From Pseudoflavonifractor sp. (lineage in GTDB: Bacteria > Bacteroidota > Bacteroidia > Bacteroidales > Muribaculaceae), in the NCBI GenBank assembly GCA_023667145.1, contig JAMPAQ010000001.1:758011-822010 (forward strand): DNA of 64,000 nucleotides. Direction: 5' to 3'. Position numbers and translations under genes: made by a program. Shown here one piece after another: positions 43,075 to 52,676 of this stretch. The notes under the pieces were generated by a model. The model was not told where the DNA came from, did no database searches, and was given only the letters and a program-made list of their open reading frames with translations. The first letter of the stretch is position 1. Each line of letters starts with the position of its first letter.

Positions 43075-44988
43075 TTAACGTACCGCTATCTTCTCGATGA
43101 GACCCGACGGACGGAATGTGACGAAATAAAGGGCCTCGTTGACAAACCCGCCATCGTCGGAGGGACGCACGAGGTGGAAGCCGCTCTGCACCCCATCGTA
43201 GCGGCGCGGGTCGTCGTCGCCGAGGAGTCCGTCGCCTTGACCGAGCGCCTTGATGAGGAACATGCCGGTGTCAAAGCCGAGGGTTCCCTGGGTGGGCATG
43301 GCCTTGAGCATCCCTTTGCCGTACCATTGCTTGAACTTTTCGTCGAGGTCCTTGGTGCGGAACGAGTAGTTGTCGACGTAGAATCGGGAGTAGATGGTGG
43401 CGTTCATCTTGTGGAGACGGTCGAGTGTCTCGCCACGGAACGTGATCCACTCGGGGTAGCCGAACAGCTTGATGCGCTCGGGATCGTCGGAGTCGTCGCG
43501 CAGCTTGCGCAGGGTGTTGACAATCTTGGTGAATTCGGACTGCGCACCCGAAGCCGGGATAAAGAGGTAGGACTCCGCAGGGCTGAGGGCGGCAAGGTCA
43601 TCGGCTGTGAGGTAGTCGGCATACTCGATGTCGCGGTAGGGGAGGGAGTGGGCATCGAGAAATTGCTTGAACGACTTGGTGAATTCCTCCTTGTCGGCGC
43701 GTCCCTCGCGGCGGGTTAGAAAGACGGGGATGCGGCCATTGAGCTCGTGGGAAAGGCGCTCGATGGTCTTGCCGTACATCAGCGAGTGGGGTATGTTGGC
43801 CTGAATGACCGAGGGATTGGAGGTGTAGAGGTCGTTGTGGACTGAGAATATGTTGAAGATGCCGCAGTCGTTGTCGTTGCCAAACGCCGCGAGGGCGGCA
43901 AGCTGCGCGTCGTCGTCGGGGGCGATGATGACGGCAAGGTCGCTCATCGCGGGTCGCCGGAGCAGGGCTTTGACCGAGTCGAGGGAGTTGTGGGTGTCAA
44001 AGGCGGCGATGTGGATTGGCTTGCCGCTGTCGCGCAAGCTGTCGGCAGCGAGGAGCAGTCCCTTGTAGAAGTCGGTGTAGAGCTGTGCCTGCTTGCCGGG
44101 CTTCTCTTCGTCGAGCATGAATGGGAGCATCACTCCGATGCGTATGCCCTTGTCGACCTTGGACGCGGCCGGCTGTGTTACCGCCGGCTCCTGATTGCTG
44201 ACCGCCAGGGTGACAGGGGCGGTGGCAACCTCCTTGACGGCGGGGGTGGTATTCTTGCCGTCTGGCAGGTAGATGAGCTGGTCTTTCTGCAACGCGGCGA
44301 GGCCCGGGTTGAGGCTCTCGATGTCGGCGACAGTCACGTGATGCTTGCGAGCTATCGAGTAGAGAGTCTCCTTTTTCTTGACCTTGTAGACCTTGTAGGG
44401 GACATCGGGGGCCGGTGTCGCGGGCATGTCATCGGCAGCGGATGACTCCACGCCATCGGCAGCGGCGGGGGTGGCCGCAGTAACCGTCTCGGAGCCGACC
44501 GGGGCTATGCGCAGGGTCATGCCCGCCTTGATGCCGTTGGCCGCGTCGGGGTTGCGGGCCAACAGGGTGGCTGATGTGATGCCAAACCGCTTGCAGAGAC
44601 TGTAGATGGTGTCGCCGCGCTTGACGGTGTAGGTGTCGGGGAGTGAGGAGGTGTCGGGCGTGCCGTGGGTCACGCCGGATTGCCGATTGTCGTCAGCGGT
44701 GGCTGTATTGCGGCTGTCGGCCTCCTTGTTGGTGAACACCGACTCGGGGAAATAGAGGGTCTGATAGGCCCGCAGACCGTCGGCCACGGTGGGGTTGTAG
44801 CGGATGATCTCATCCTTGGTGAGTCCGAGGCGTTCGCAGAGCGAGTAGATGGTCTCCTTGGGCTGCACCATATAATAATAGTAGGAGCGCCCGTTGATCT
44901 TCTTCTGGGGCAGCTCTATTGCGCCGGCCTGAGATGCGGCTACGAGCATCGCGGCAGTCAATGCGTATCTGAGGATGTTGCGGAACAT
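43075..44988 (-). CDS. PBP1-like protein with three LysM domains
   Basis: A 637-residue exported protein. After a signal peptide ending near AGA come three LysM peptidoglycan-binding repeats (MVQPKETIYSLCERLGLTKD near residue 40; YTVKRGDTIYSLCKRFGITS near 120; YKVKKKETLYSIARKHHVTV near 200), then a periplasmic type 1 binding-protein-like domain (about 285-637, starting IRIGVMLPFML). It probably binds peptidoglycan and an unknown small ligand or acts as a scaffold. The divergent promoter region at 45042-45079 includes a TAATTTTG box on this strand. The downstream barrel gene is in the same operon. Confidence 0.9.
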   Translation of the reverse strand: MFRNILRYALTAAMLVAASQAGAIELPQKKINGRSYYYYMVQPKETIYSLCERLGLTKDEIIRYNPTVADGLRAYQTLYFPESVFTNKEADSRNTATADDNRQSGVTHGTPDTSSLPDTYTVKRGDTIYSLCKRFGITSATLLARNPDAANGIKAGMTLRIAPVGSETVTAATPAAADGVESSAADDMPATPAPDVPYKVYKVKKKETLYSIARKHHVTVADIESLNPGLAALQKDQLIYLPDGKNTTPAVKEVATAPVTLAVSNQEPAVTQPAASKVDKGIRIGVMLPFMLDEEKPGKQAQLYTDFYKGLLLAADSLRDSGKPIHIAAFDTHNSLDSVKALLRRPAMSDLAVIIAPDDDAQLAALAAFGNDNDCGIFNIFSVHNDLYTSNPSVIQANIPHSLMYGKTIERLSHELNGRIPVFLTRREGRADKEEFTKSFKQFLDAHSLPYRDIEYADYLTADDLAALSPAESYLFIPASGAQSEFTKIVNTLRKLRDDSDDPERIKLFGYPEWITFRGETLDRLHKMNATIYSRFYVDNYSFRTKDLDEKFKQWYGKGMLKAMPTQGTLGFDTGMFLIKALGQGDGLLGDDDPRRYDGVQSGFHLVRPSDDGGFVNEALYFVTFRPSGLIEKIAVR

Positions 44989-45041
44989 AGTGAAATCAGT
45001 GTCTCTTATTCAAAATACAAAATTAACGAAAAAACGGATAC

Positions 45042-45079
45042 ACAGCGCTGTATGAATCGAAAGAATTGTGTAAATTTGG
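45042..45079. promoter_or_regulatory. Divergent promoter region with shared palindrome
   Basis: On the plus strand CTG (45048-45050), a 21-nt spacer and TAAATTTG (45072-45079) serve the glycosidase gene at 45121. On the minus strand a TAATTTTG box near 45023-45030 serves the PBP1-LysM gene, with CTG at a 17-nt spacer. Both CTG elements lie in the palindrome ACAGCGCTGT (45042-45051), so a dimeric regulator bound there could block or recruit polymerase in both directions. Confidence 0.6.
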
Positions 45080-45120
45080 AAAGTTAACAAAACGAGTCTC
45101 ATAATTATAAATATCAAGTA

Positions 45121-47706
45121 ATGACCATGGGAATTGTAAGAGGAATGTTGGCGGCGGTGGTGGCCGTGTCGCTGCCTTGTGTCGCCGCAGCAGAGGCGTA
45201 TAATGTGTATGTGGATGACGCCGGGGTGATGAGGCGTGACGACAATGGCGAGGAGGTGTCGTATTACGGGACAAACTACACCGTGCCGTTTGCCCACGCC
45301 TACCGCGCCCTCGGGCAGCTCGGCATCGACCGCAAGGGGGCGATAGACCGCGACGTGTACCACATGGCGCGTCTCGGATTCAACGGGTTTCGCCTGCACC
45401 TGTGGGACGTGGAACTCAGCGACAGCCTCGGAAACCTGGTGGAGAATGACCATCTCGACCTGCTTGACTACCTGTTGGCACAGCTTGAGAAGCGCGGCAT
45501 AAAGACCGTGATCACCGCACAGACCAACTTTGGCAACGGGTATCCCGAGCGAAACAGCGACCCATACGGAGCATTCACTTACGACTATGACAAGTGCCGC
45601 ATACATGACGACGAGGGAGCGATAAAAGCCCAGGAGCGTTACATAGGGCAGCTGCTGTCGCACCGCAACCCATATACCGGCAAGACGTATGCCGCAGACC
45701 CCGAGCTGATAGCCGTCGAGATAAACAACGAGCCGTGCCACTCGGGAATGGAGAAAGAGGTGCGGCAGTATGTCGACCGCATGGCGCGGGCGATAAGAAA
45801 GGCCGGATGGAAGAAGCCGGTGTTCTACAACGTGTCGCATAACTATGACGTGACCCAAGCGTTCTATGACGCTGACATTGACATTGACGGAACGACCTAC
45901 CAATGGTATCCAGTCAACCTTGTGGCGGGACACAAGCGCGAGGGAAATTTCCTACCCTACGTTGACCAGTATGACATACCGTTTGCCGACAAGGTCAAGG
46001 GATTTGACAAGAAAGCCCGCATCGTCTATGAGTTTGACCCCGCCGACAACCTTTACAGCTACCTGTTCCCGGCGATAGCGCGGACGTTCCGTAAAGAGGG
46101 ATTCCAGTGGATGACCCAGTTTGCCTATGACCCGACCGACATGGCGTGGAGCAACAGCGAGTATCAGACCCACTATCTCAATCTCGCATACACACCGCAG
46201 AAGGCGCTCGCGATGATGATAGCAGCCGAGGCTGCACGCACGATTGACCGTGGCAGGGACTATGGGAAATATCCTGTCGACACGGTGTTTGGCGACTTCA
46301 CCGTGAGCGCACGGCGTGACCTTAGCGTGCTTAATGACGGCAAGAAATTCTACTATACCGGCAGCAATGATGTCATGCCAAAGACCCCCGCGCTGGTGGA
46401 GCATGTCGCCGGGCGCGGCAGCTCGCGCATGGTCGGCTATGAGGGGGAGGGCGCGTACTTCCTTGACCGGGTTAACGACAGCGTGTGGCGGCTTGAGGTG
46501 ATGCCCGACGTGGTGCTGACCTCCGACCCGTTTGCCAAGCCATCGCTGTCAAAGCGGGTGGGCGAGATAATCTATCGCGACAACGAGATGTCCATCGACC
46601 TGCCCGCGCTTGGGCAGAGGTTTGCCTACCGTGGCGTCAACGCCGGAAATGACCGTCACGGCGAGACCACGGACGGACGCATAAAGGTGTACCCCGGTGT
46701 TTACCTGCTGGCGGCCGATGAGGGAGCGCTGGCGGCTGTAAGGGCTGATGACAAGATTGGTAACATGAGGGTGGGCGAGTATGCCGCCCCCGCGCCATGT
46801 GAGGTAAAGCCGACGCTCGTGCATGAGCCTAAGGCCGTGATAGACCGTGGAGGCCGTCTCGTGATACGGGCCAAGGTCGCCTCGTCGGTGGAGCCAGACT
46901 CGGTCGTCATCTACCCGTCGACGGTGTCGTTCTGGAGCGAGCGCAACCGGTTGTATCCGATGAGGCGCACGGGAGCCTACGACTATGAGGCGGTGATAGA
47001 CTCGGTGGGCATGGACGGTGCGCGGGATTTTGGATACACCATAACCGTGTTTGACAAGGATGGTGCGGTGACGAGCTATCCGTCGCTCGCATCGGACACA
47101 CCGCTCGACTGGGACTATCCCGACGCAGGGGTGTACAGCACGCGCATAGCTGACAAGGGAGCGCCAGTGACGCTCATAGACGGGACGATGGGTGCTGACG
47201 GAAGTGAGCTATCGTCGATACCGACCGACTGGGGCGGTCTTGACTACTCATACCGCCGGGAGTCGCCAAAGGGTGACAATGTCATGGTGCTGGACCTCGG
47301 CAAGAGGGAGGCTGACCGCAGGGCTATTGTCTCCAAGTATATTGCCCGCGAGATAGCCGGACGGGAGATGCCCCGTGACGGCCGGCTGTATGTCTCGCTT
47401 GCCGATGTCATGGCTGACGGAGTGGACAGCGTGGCGGTCGCGCTCGTCAACGGTGACGGCTTCACGTACTCAGCCCGCATACCTCTCGCCGACGGAGTGG
47501 TGTCGGTATCGCCCTCCGATATGCGGCTCACCAGCACATTGCTGTCGCCCGAACCATACCCGGTGTTCCTGTCGCGAGAGTTTGTCCCTGACCTGTCGAC
47601 CGCCACGCCGCTGTCCCTCGATGACATAGAAAGGGTGCAGCTCGTCGTGACGCAACCGGCAGGGGCGACCGCCCGCGTCGGGATAAAGGGAGTGTGGATA
47701 GAGTGA
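45121..47706 (+). CDS. Secreted clan GH-A glycoside hydrolase
   Basis: An 861-residue exported enzyme. The signal peptide ends near AAA. The N-terminal (beta/alpha)8 barrel of clan GH-A has acid/base E204 in IAVEINNEP and nucleophile E304 in RIVYEFDP, 100 residues apart as expected. NGFRLHLWDVE is a conserved early strand. About 450-860 are beta-domains. I cannot fix the CAZy family from sequence alone; GH5-like or one of the newer GH-A families is possible. It precedes a GH2 beta-galactosidase and the galactose genes, so a galactoside- or glucan-linked substrate is plausible. The start may be 45121 or 45127. Confidence 0.85.
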   Translation: MTMGIVRGMLAAVVAVSLPCVAAAEAYNVYVDDAGVMRRDDNGEEVSYYGTNYTVPFAHAYRALGQLGIDRKGAIDRDVYHMARLGFNGFRLHLWDVELSDSLGNLVENDHLDLLDYLLAQLEKRGIKTVITAQTNFGNGYPERNSDPYGAFTYDYDKCRIHDDEGAIKAQERYIGQLLSHRNPYTGKTYAADPELIAVEINNEPCHSGMEKEVRQYVDRMARAIRKAGWKKPVFYNVSHNYDVTQAFYDADIDIDGTTYQWYPVNLVAGHKREGNFLPYVDQYDIPFADKVKGFDKKARIVYEFDPADNLYSYLFPAIARTFRKEGFQWMTQFAYDPTDMAWSNSEYQTHYLNLAYTPQKALAMMIAAEAARTIDRGRDYGKYPVDTVFGDFTVSARRDLSVLNDGKKFYYTGSNDVMPKTPALVEHVAGRGSSRMVGYEGEGAYFLDRVNDSVWRLEVMPDVVLTSDPFAKPSLSKRVGEIIYRDNEMSIDLPALGQRFAYRGVNAGNDRHGETTDGRIKVYPGVYLLAADEGALAAVRADDKIGNMRVGEYAAPAPCEVKPTLVHEPKAVIDRGGRLVIRAKVASSVEPDSVVIYPSTVSFWSERNRLYPMRRTGAYDYEAVIDSVGMDGARDFGYTITVFDKDGAVTSYPSLASDTPLDWDYPDAGVYSTRIADKGAPVTLIDGTMGADGSELSSIPTDWGGLDYSYRRESPKGDNVMVLDLGKREADRRAIVSKYIAREIAGREMPRDGRLYVSLADVMADGVDSVAVALVNGDGFTYSARIPLADGVVSVSPSDMRLTSTLLSPEPYPVFLSREFVPDLSTATPLSLDDIERVQLVVTQPAGATARVGIKGVWIE

Positions 47707-47925
47707 GGCACGGCTTGACGCGGCTCATGACGCGGCAGTGTCACGTGACGGTGTGTGGCTAATTGTCGCAAATACGGCCAATTATCCAAAAATATTGTTA
47801 CGGACTGTCAATATGGACGCGATGATGTGTTGAAGTCTCGGGAAATTTTATTAATTTTACAAACAGAAGTGGCTCGTATGAGACACGGATCTGACCTGAC
47901 ATATAAACCTAAACATAACCAATAG
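47707..47925. promoter_or_regulatory. Promoter region of the GH2/gal cluster
   Basis: TTG (47830-47832), 19-nt spacer and TAATTTTA (47852-47859), one base off consensus, give a start about 65 bases before the GH2 ATG. The region upstream is otherwise featureless. The promoter suggests the GH2 gene can be expressed apart from the glycosidase gene before it. Confidence 0.65.
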
Positions 47926-50382
47926 ATGAAACCTTTATTTGCAATATGCATTATGGCCTGTGCCGCAGCTGCATCCCAACCGGCGCTCGCGCAACGCTCG
48001 GAGCGTCTGCTCAAGGATGACTGGCAGTTTACCAAGGGGACTGCCGATGCCTCGACCAAATGGCAGAAAGTGACAATCCCCCACGATTGGGCGATATATG
48101 GCCCGTTTGACCGTGACAATGACCTGCAAGTCGTCGCCGTGGAGCAGAACGGCGAGACCGAGAAGACTGTCAAGACCGGGCGCACCGGCGGCTTGCCATT
48201 TATAGGGAAAGGTGAATACCGCACCACGTTTGAGCTGCCCGACACCACGGGACGCTCGGTGACGCTTATATTTGACGGGGCCATGAGCAACGCCCGGGTG
48301 AAGGTTAACGGCAAGGATGTGATGTATTGGCCATACGGCTACAACTCATTTTATGTCAACCTTGACGGAGTCGCCCGTCCCGGTAAGAACGAGCTGCAAG
48401 TCAATCTTGAGAACTATGAGAAGGCATCGCGGTGGTATCCCGGAGCCGGGCTATACCGCAACGTGCGGCTTGTCGAGACCGACAGGGTGCACATCCCTGT
48501 ATGGGGTACGTATGTGACGACCCCGATCGTGACCCCCGAACATGCGACCGTAAATCTAAGGATGAAAATTGATGGGGCAAGACAGATGGAGGAATGGCCC
48601 TACGGAGAGAAAATCATGGTGAAGACGGTCATCACTGACCCGCAGGGCAAGGCGGTGGCATCGGACAATTCTGAATATATAGCCCGTGGACAGGAGTTTG
48701 CCCAGAACTTCCTGATAGACCATCCCGAGCTTTGGGACACGGAGTCGCCGGCCCTTTACACGGCCAAGACCACGCTGACGGTCGATGGCAAGGAGGTCGA
48801 CAGCTATGATACACGGTTTGGCATACGCAAACTTGAGTATATCCCCAACAAGGGATTTTTCCTCAACGGCAAGCACACCAAGTTCCGGGGAGTCAACAAC
48901 CACCACGACCTCGGCCCGTTGGGCGCCGCCGTCAACAAGTCGGCCCTGCGCTATCAGATAGAGCTGTTGAAGGATATGGGTGTTAATGCCATCCGCACGT
49001 CCCACAACATGCCCGCCCCCGAGTTGGTCGAGCTGTGTGACGAGATGGGGATGATGCTGATGATAGAGCCGTTTGATGACTGGGGCTTCCGTCCCAAATC
49101 GCCCAACGGATATGGCGCGATATTTAATGAATGGGCCGAAAAGGATATCGCCAACATGGTGGAGCATTACCGCAACAATCCGTCGGTGGTGATGTGGTCC
49201 ATAGGCAACGAGGTTCCGTCGCAGTGGGGCAATGTGGGCATGGATGAGCTTGTGATGCTTCAGGATCTGGTACACAAGCTCGATCCGACGCGTCCCGTGA
49301 CATGCGGCATGGATCAGATAAACTCGGTGCTCGACAATGGCTATGCCGCCGCGCTCGACATCCCGTCGTTCAACTACAAGCCGCAGCGCTATGACGAGAT
49401 ACACAAGCGGTTGCCCCAGCAGCTGCTGTTGGGCTCGGAGACGGCCTCGACCGTCTCGTCAAGAGGAGTGTACAAGTTCCCGCTCGCCAAGCCTGACGAA
49501 AACAGCCGTCACGTGGCACTCCATCCCGACAACCAGTCGTCGAGTTATGACATCGAGACATGCACATGGTCAAATATCCCCGACATAGACTTTGCCCGCG
49601 ATGATGACCACGATTGGGTATTGGGTCAGTTTGTATGGACCGGGTTTGACTACCTCGGGGAACCGTCGCCCTACGACACCGACGCGTGGCCGAGCCACAG
49701 CTCGTTGTTTGGCATAATCGACCTCGCGTCACTCCCCAAGGACCGCTACTACCTGTACCGCTCGCAGTGGAACAAGGATGACACCACTCTCCACGTGCTG
49801 CCCCACTGGAACTGGAATGGCCGCGAGGGTGAGGTGACCCCGGTGATGGTCTATACAAACCTGCCAAAGGCCGAGCTGTTTATAAACGGCAAGAGCCAGG
49901 GCATGAGGGAGAAGAACGACTCGACGTACATGAACCGTTACCGCCTGATGTGGAATGAGACCGTGTATGAGCCGGGCGAGCTTAAGGTCGTCGCATATGA
50001 CAGCATCGGCAACCCCGTGGCCGAGAAAGTGGTTCGCACAGCCGGCAAGGCCCACCATCTTGTGGTGACCCCCAACCGCAGCGAGATTGCGGCAGATGGC
50101 GAGGATCTCGTCTACTTCACTGTCCAAGTAGCCGACAAGGATGGCAACATCGTGCCCGACGACAGCCGCATGGTCGATTTCAAGGTCACGGGTGCGGGAC
50201 AGTTTGAGGCCACGGCCAACGGTGACCCGACATGTCTGTTGCCATTCCAGGACCCGAGGATGCAGCTGTTCAGCGGCGCGGCCACGGCGATAGCCCGTCC
50301 CGGCAAGACCCCCGGAGTCCTCACGTTCAAGGCATCGGCCAAGGGTGTCAAGGACGCGGTAGTGAATATCCCTGTAAAGTAA
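47926..50382 (+). CDS. GH2 beta-galactosidase
   Basis: An 818-residue exported enzyme (signal peptide ending near ALA). The family 2 order is visible: sugar-binding jelly-roll (IPHDWAIYGPFD, about 40-180), immunoglobulin-like domain, TIM barrel (about 310-600) with FRGVNNHHDLGPLGAA, acid/base E429 in WSIGNEVPSQW and nucleophile E505 in LLGSETAST, then C-terminal domains including a DUF4982-like part and an Ig-like part (HHLVVTPNRSEIAADGEDL). It probably releases galactose from oligosaccharides in the periplasm, feeding GalK, GalM and the nucleotidyltransferase encoded just downstream. A beta-glucuronidase-like specificity is less likely in this context. Confidence 0.92.
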   Translation: MKPLFAICIMACAAAASQPALAQRSERLLKDDWQFTKGTADASTKWQKVTIPHDWAIYGPFDRDNDLQVVAVEQNGETEKTVKTGRTGGLPFIGKGEYRTTFELPDTTGRSVTLIFDGAMSNARVKVNGKDVMYWPYGYNSFYVNLDGVARPGKNELQVNLENYEKASRWYPGAGLYRNVRLVETDRVHIPVWGTYVTTPIVTPEHATVNLRMKIDGARQMEEWPYGEKIMVKTVITDPQGKAVASDNSEYIARGQEFAQNFLIDHPELWDTESPALYTAKTTLTVDGKEVDSYDTRFGIRKLEYIPNKGFFLNGKHTKFRGVNNHHDLGPLGAAVNKSALRYQIELLKDMGVNAIRTSHNMPAPELVELCDEMGMMLMIEPFDDWGFRPKSPNGYGAIFNEWAEKDIANMVEHYRNNPSVVMWSIGNEVPSQWGNVGMDELVMLQDLVHKLDPTRPVTCGMDQINSVLDNGYAAALDIPSFNYKPQRYDEIHKRLPQQLLLGSETASTVSSRGVYKFPLAKPDENSRHVALHPDNQSSSYDIETCTWSNIPDIDFARDDDHDWVLGQFVWTGFDYLGEPSPYDTDAWPSHSSLFGIIDLASLPKDRYYLYRSQWNKDDTTLHVLPHWNWNGREGEVTPVMVYTNLPKAELFINGKSQGMREKNDSTYMNRYRLMWNETVYEPGELKVVAYDSIGNPVAEKVVRTAGKAHHLVVTPNRSEIAADGEDLVYFTVQVADKDGNIVPDDSRMVDFKVTGAGQFEATANGDPTCLLPFQDPRMQLFSGAATAIARPGKTPGVLTFKASAKGVKDAVVNIPVK

Positions 50383-50406
50383 AAAAACCTGTAAAACTAT
50401 ACCAAT

Positions 50407-51546
50407 ATGGAAATGAAAGAAAAGATTCAAAAAGTATTTGAAGAACGATTTGGCGCTCCCGGTACCCTGTACGCATCGGCGGGACGCATCAACCTCATAG
50501 GCGAGCACACTGACTACAACGGCGGGTTTGTGTTTCCCGGCGCTATAGACAAGGTCATCATGGCCGAGTTGCGTCCCAACGGCACTGACCGCGTGAGGGT
50601 GTTCTCGATAGATATAAACGATTATGCCGAGTTTGGACTCAACGAGGAGGATGCCCCCAAGGCATCGTGGGCGCGGTATGTGTTTGGCATCTGCCGCGAG
50701 ATTATCAAGCGAGGCGGCACTGTAAAGGGCTTTGACGCGGTGTTTGCCGGCAATGTGCCCCTCGGCGCCGGGCTGAGTTCGTCGGCGGCCCTTGAGTCAT
50801 GCTTCGCGTTCGCGCTCAACGACATGTTTAACGGCAACTCCATTGACAAGTTTGAGCTTGCCAGGATAGGACAGTCGACCGAACATAACTATTGCGGGGT
50901 CAACTGCGGCATAATGGACCAGTTTGCATCGGTATTCGGCAAGAAAGACCATCTGATACGCCTCGACTGCCGCTCGATGGAGTATGAGTACTTCCCGTTT
51001 GAGCCAAAGGGCCATAAGCTCGTGCTGCTCGACTCGGTCGTGAAGCATGAGCTTGCCGACTCCCCCTACAACCGCCGCCGCGAGTCGTGCGAGCGTGTGG
51101 CAAAGCGTCTTGGCATCGACACGCTGCGTGACGCAACGATGGAGATGCTCGACAGTGTCAAGAGCGATATCTCGGCAGAGGACTATTTCCGCGCCAAGTT
51201 TGTCATTGAGGAGAAAGATAGGGTGCTCGACGTGTGTGACGCGCTGATGAAGCATGACTATGAGACCGTTGGCCGCAAGATGTATGAGACTCACCGTGGC
51301 CTGTCAAAGGACTATGAGGTGAGTTGCGAGGAACTCGACTATCTCAACGACATAGCAGCCGATTGTGGCGTGACAGGCTCGCGCATCATGGGTGGCGGCT
51401 TTGGCGGATGCACCATCAACCTGGTGAGGGATGAGCTGTATGAGCCGTTCATAAAGACAGCCAAGGAGAAATTCAAGGCCAAGTATGGTCACGAGCCAAA
51501 GGTATATGACGTGGTCATATCTGACGGCGCGAGACGTGTCGAATAA
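50407..51546 (+). CDS. galK: Galactokinase
   Basis: A 379-residue GHMP kinase that phosphorylates alpha-D-galactose to galactose-1-phosphate. GRINLIGEHTDYNGGFVFP (galactokinase signature), PLGAGLSSSAALESCF (ATP loop) and GGGFGGCTINLV (GHMP C-terminal motif) are all present. Length is standard. It lies 24 bases after the GH2 gene and 17 before galM. The start is ATG at 50407, with an in-frame ATG two codons later (50413) as an alternative. Confidence 0.97.
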   Translation: MEMKEKIQKVFEERFGAPGTLYASAGRINLIGEHTDYNGGFVFPGAIDKVIMAELRPNGTDRVRVFSIDINDYAEFGLNEEDAPKASWARYVFGICREIIKRGGTVKGFDAVFAGNVPLGAGLSSSAALESCFAFALNDMFNGNSIDKFELARIGQSTEHNYCGVNCGIMDQFASVFGKKDHLIRLDCRSMEYEYFPFEPKGHKLVLLDSVVKHELADSPYNRRRESCERVAKRLGIDTLRDATMEMLDSVKSDISAEDYFRAKFVIEEKDRVLDVCDALMKHDYETVGRKMYETHRGLSKDYEVSCEELDYLNDIAADCGVTGSRIMGGGFGGCTINLVRDELYEPFIKTAKEKFKAKYGHEPKVYDVVISDGARRVE

Positions 51547-51563
51547 GTAATGGTATATAGGAA

Positions 51564-52610
51564 ATGGAAATATCTCAATCAACAGTCCCCTCACCGCAGG
51601 GGGATATAACCCTCTATACGCTCACCAACAAGAGCGGCGCTTACGTGACGCTGTCGTCCTTTGGCGCGGGCGTGGTGGCTATCGCCGTGCCTGACAAGAA
51701 CGGGTGTCTCGCCGATGTCGTGATCGGCTATAAGAATATACTTGACTATATAGGCGACGGCCCATGTGCCGGGAAAATCCCGGGACGGTATGCCAACCGC
51801 ATAGCCGGCGGTAAGTTCAAGATTGACGGGAAGGAATACACCCTCGCCATAAACAACGGCCCGAACGCCCTGCACGGGGGGCCGACAGGCTTCATGAACC
51901 GTAACTGGCATGGAGCCATCGAGCATGGCAAGGTGGTGTTCACCTACCGTTCTGCTGACGGCGAGGAGGGGTATCCCGGCAACCTTGACGTGAGGGCGGT
52001 TTACTCGTGGAGTGATGACAACAAGCTGAGGCTTGAGATTACCGCCACGACCGACAAGAAGACTGTGGTCAACCTGACCAATCACTGCTACTTCAATCTC
52101 GACGGGGAGGATGTCGGGTCGGCGCTCGACCATCGGTTGCAGCTATTCGCGTCGCGGTATCTGCCTACCGACGACACTCTCGTGCCGACAGGTGAGATGG
52201 CCCCGGTCGAGGGTACTCCGATGGACTTCACCCAGGCAAAGGCCGTGGGGCGCGACATCAAGGCTGACTTTCCCGCGCTCAAGTATGGCAAGGGTTATGA
52301 CAATTGTTGGGTGATAGACGGATGGCACAAGCATAAGCTCGTCCATGCGGCGCGGTTGTCGAGCGACCGCAGCGGGCGCGTGCTCGATGTGTTCACTACC
52401 CAACCTGCAGTGCAGGTCTATACAGGCAACTGGCTCACCGGCTCGCCGTTGTCAAAGAGCGGTAAGGAGTACCACGACTATGACGCTGTGGCTATCGAGT
52501 GTCAGGGAATGCCTGACGCGCCCAACCATCGAAATTTCCCCTCCCAGATTCTCGGGCCGGGAGAGGAGTACCGTCAGACCATCGTGTTTGAGTTCTCGAC
52601 AGAGAAGTAA
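51564..52610 (+). CDS. galM: Aldose 1-epimerase (galactose mutarotase)
   Basis: A 348-residue cytoplasmic enzyme that converts beta- to alpha-galactose for GalK. CAGKIPGRYANRIAGGKF, the catalytic His in NLTNHCYFNLDG and the catalytic Glu region DAVAIECQGMPDAPN identify it. No signal peptide is seen. It is cotranscribed with galK. Confidence 0.96.
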   Translation: MEISQSTVPSPQGDITLYTLTNKSGAYVTLSSFGAGVVAIAVPDKNGCLADVVIGYKNILDYIGDGPCAGKIPGRYANRIAGGKFKIDGKEYTLAINNGPNALHGGPTGFMNRNWHGAIEHGKVVFTYRSADGEEGYPGNLDVRAVYSWSDDNKLRLEITATTDKKTVVNLTNHCYFNLDGEDVGSALDHRLQLFASRYLPTDDTLVPTGEMAPVEGTPMDFTQAKAVGRDIKADFPALKYGKGYDNCWVIDGWHKHKLVHAARLSSDRSGRVLDVFTTQPAVQVYTGNWLTGSPLSKSGKEYHDYDAVAIECQGMPDAPNHRNFPSQILGPGEEYRQTIVFEFSTEK

Positions 52611-52676
52611 CCAAAAACGCCTGATACAAATATTTTTAGCGACACAAGAATAATATCATACAAACATAAACTGATA

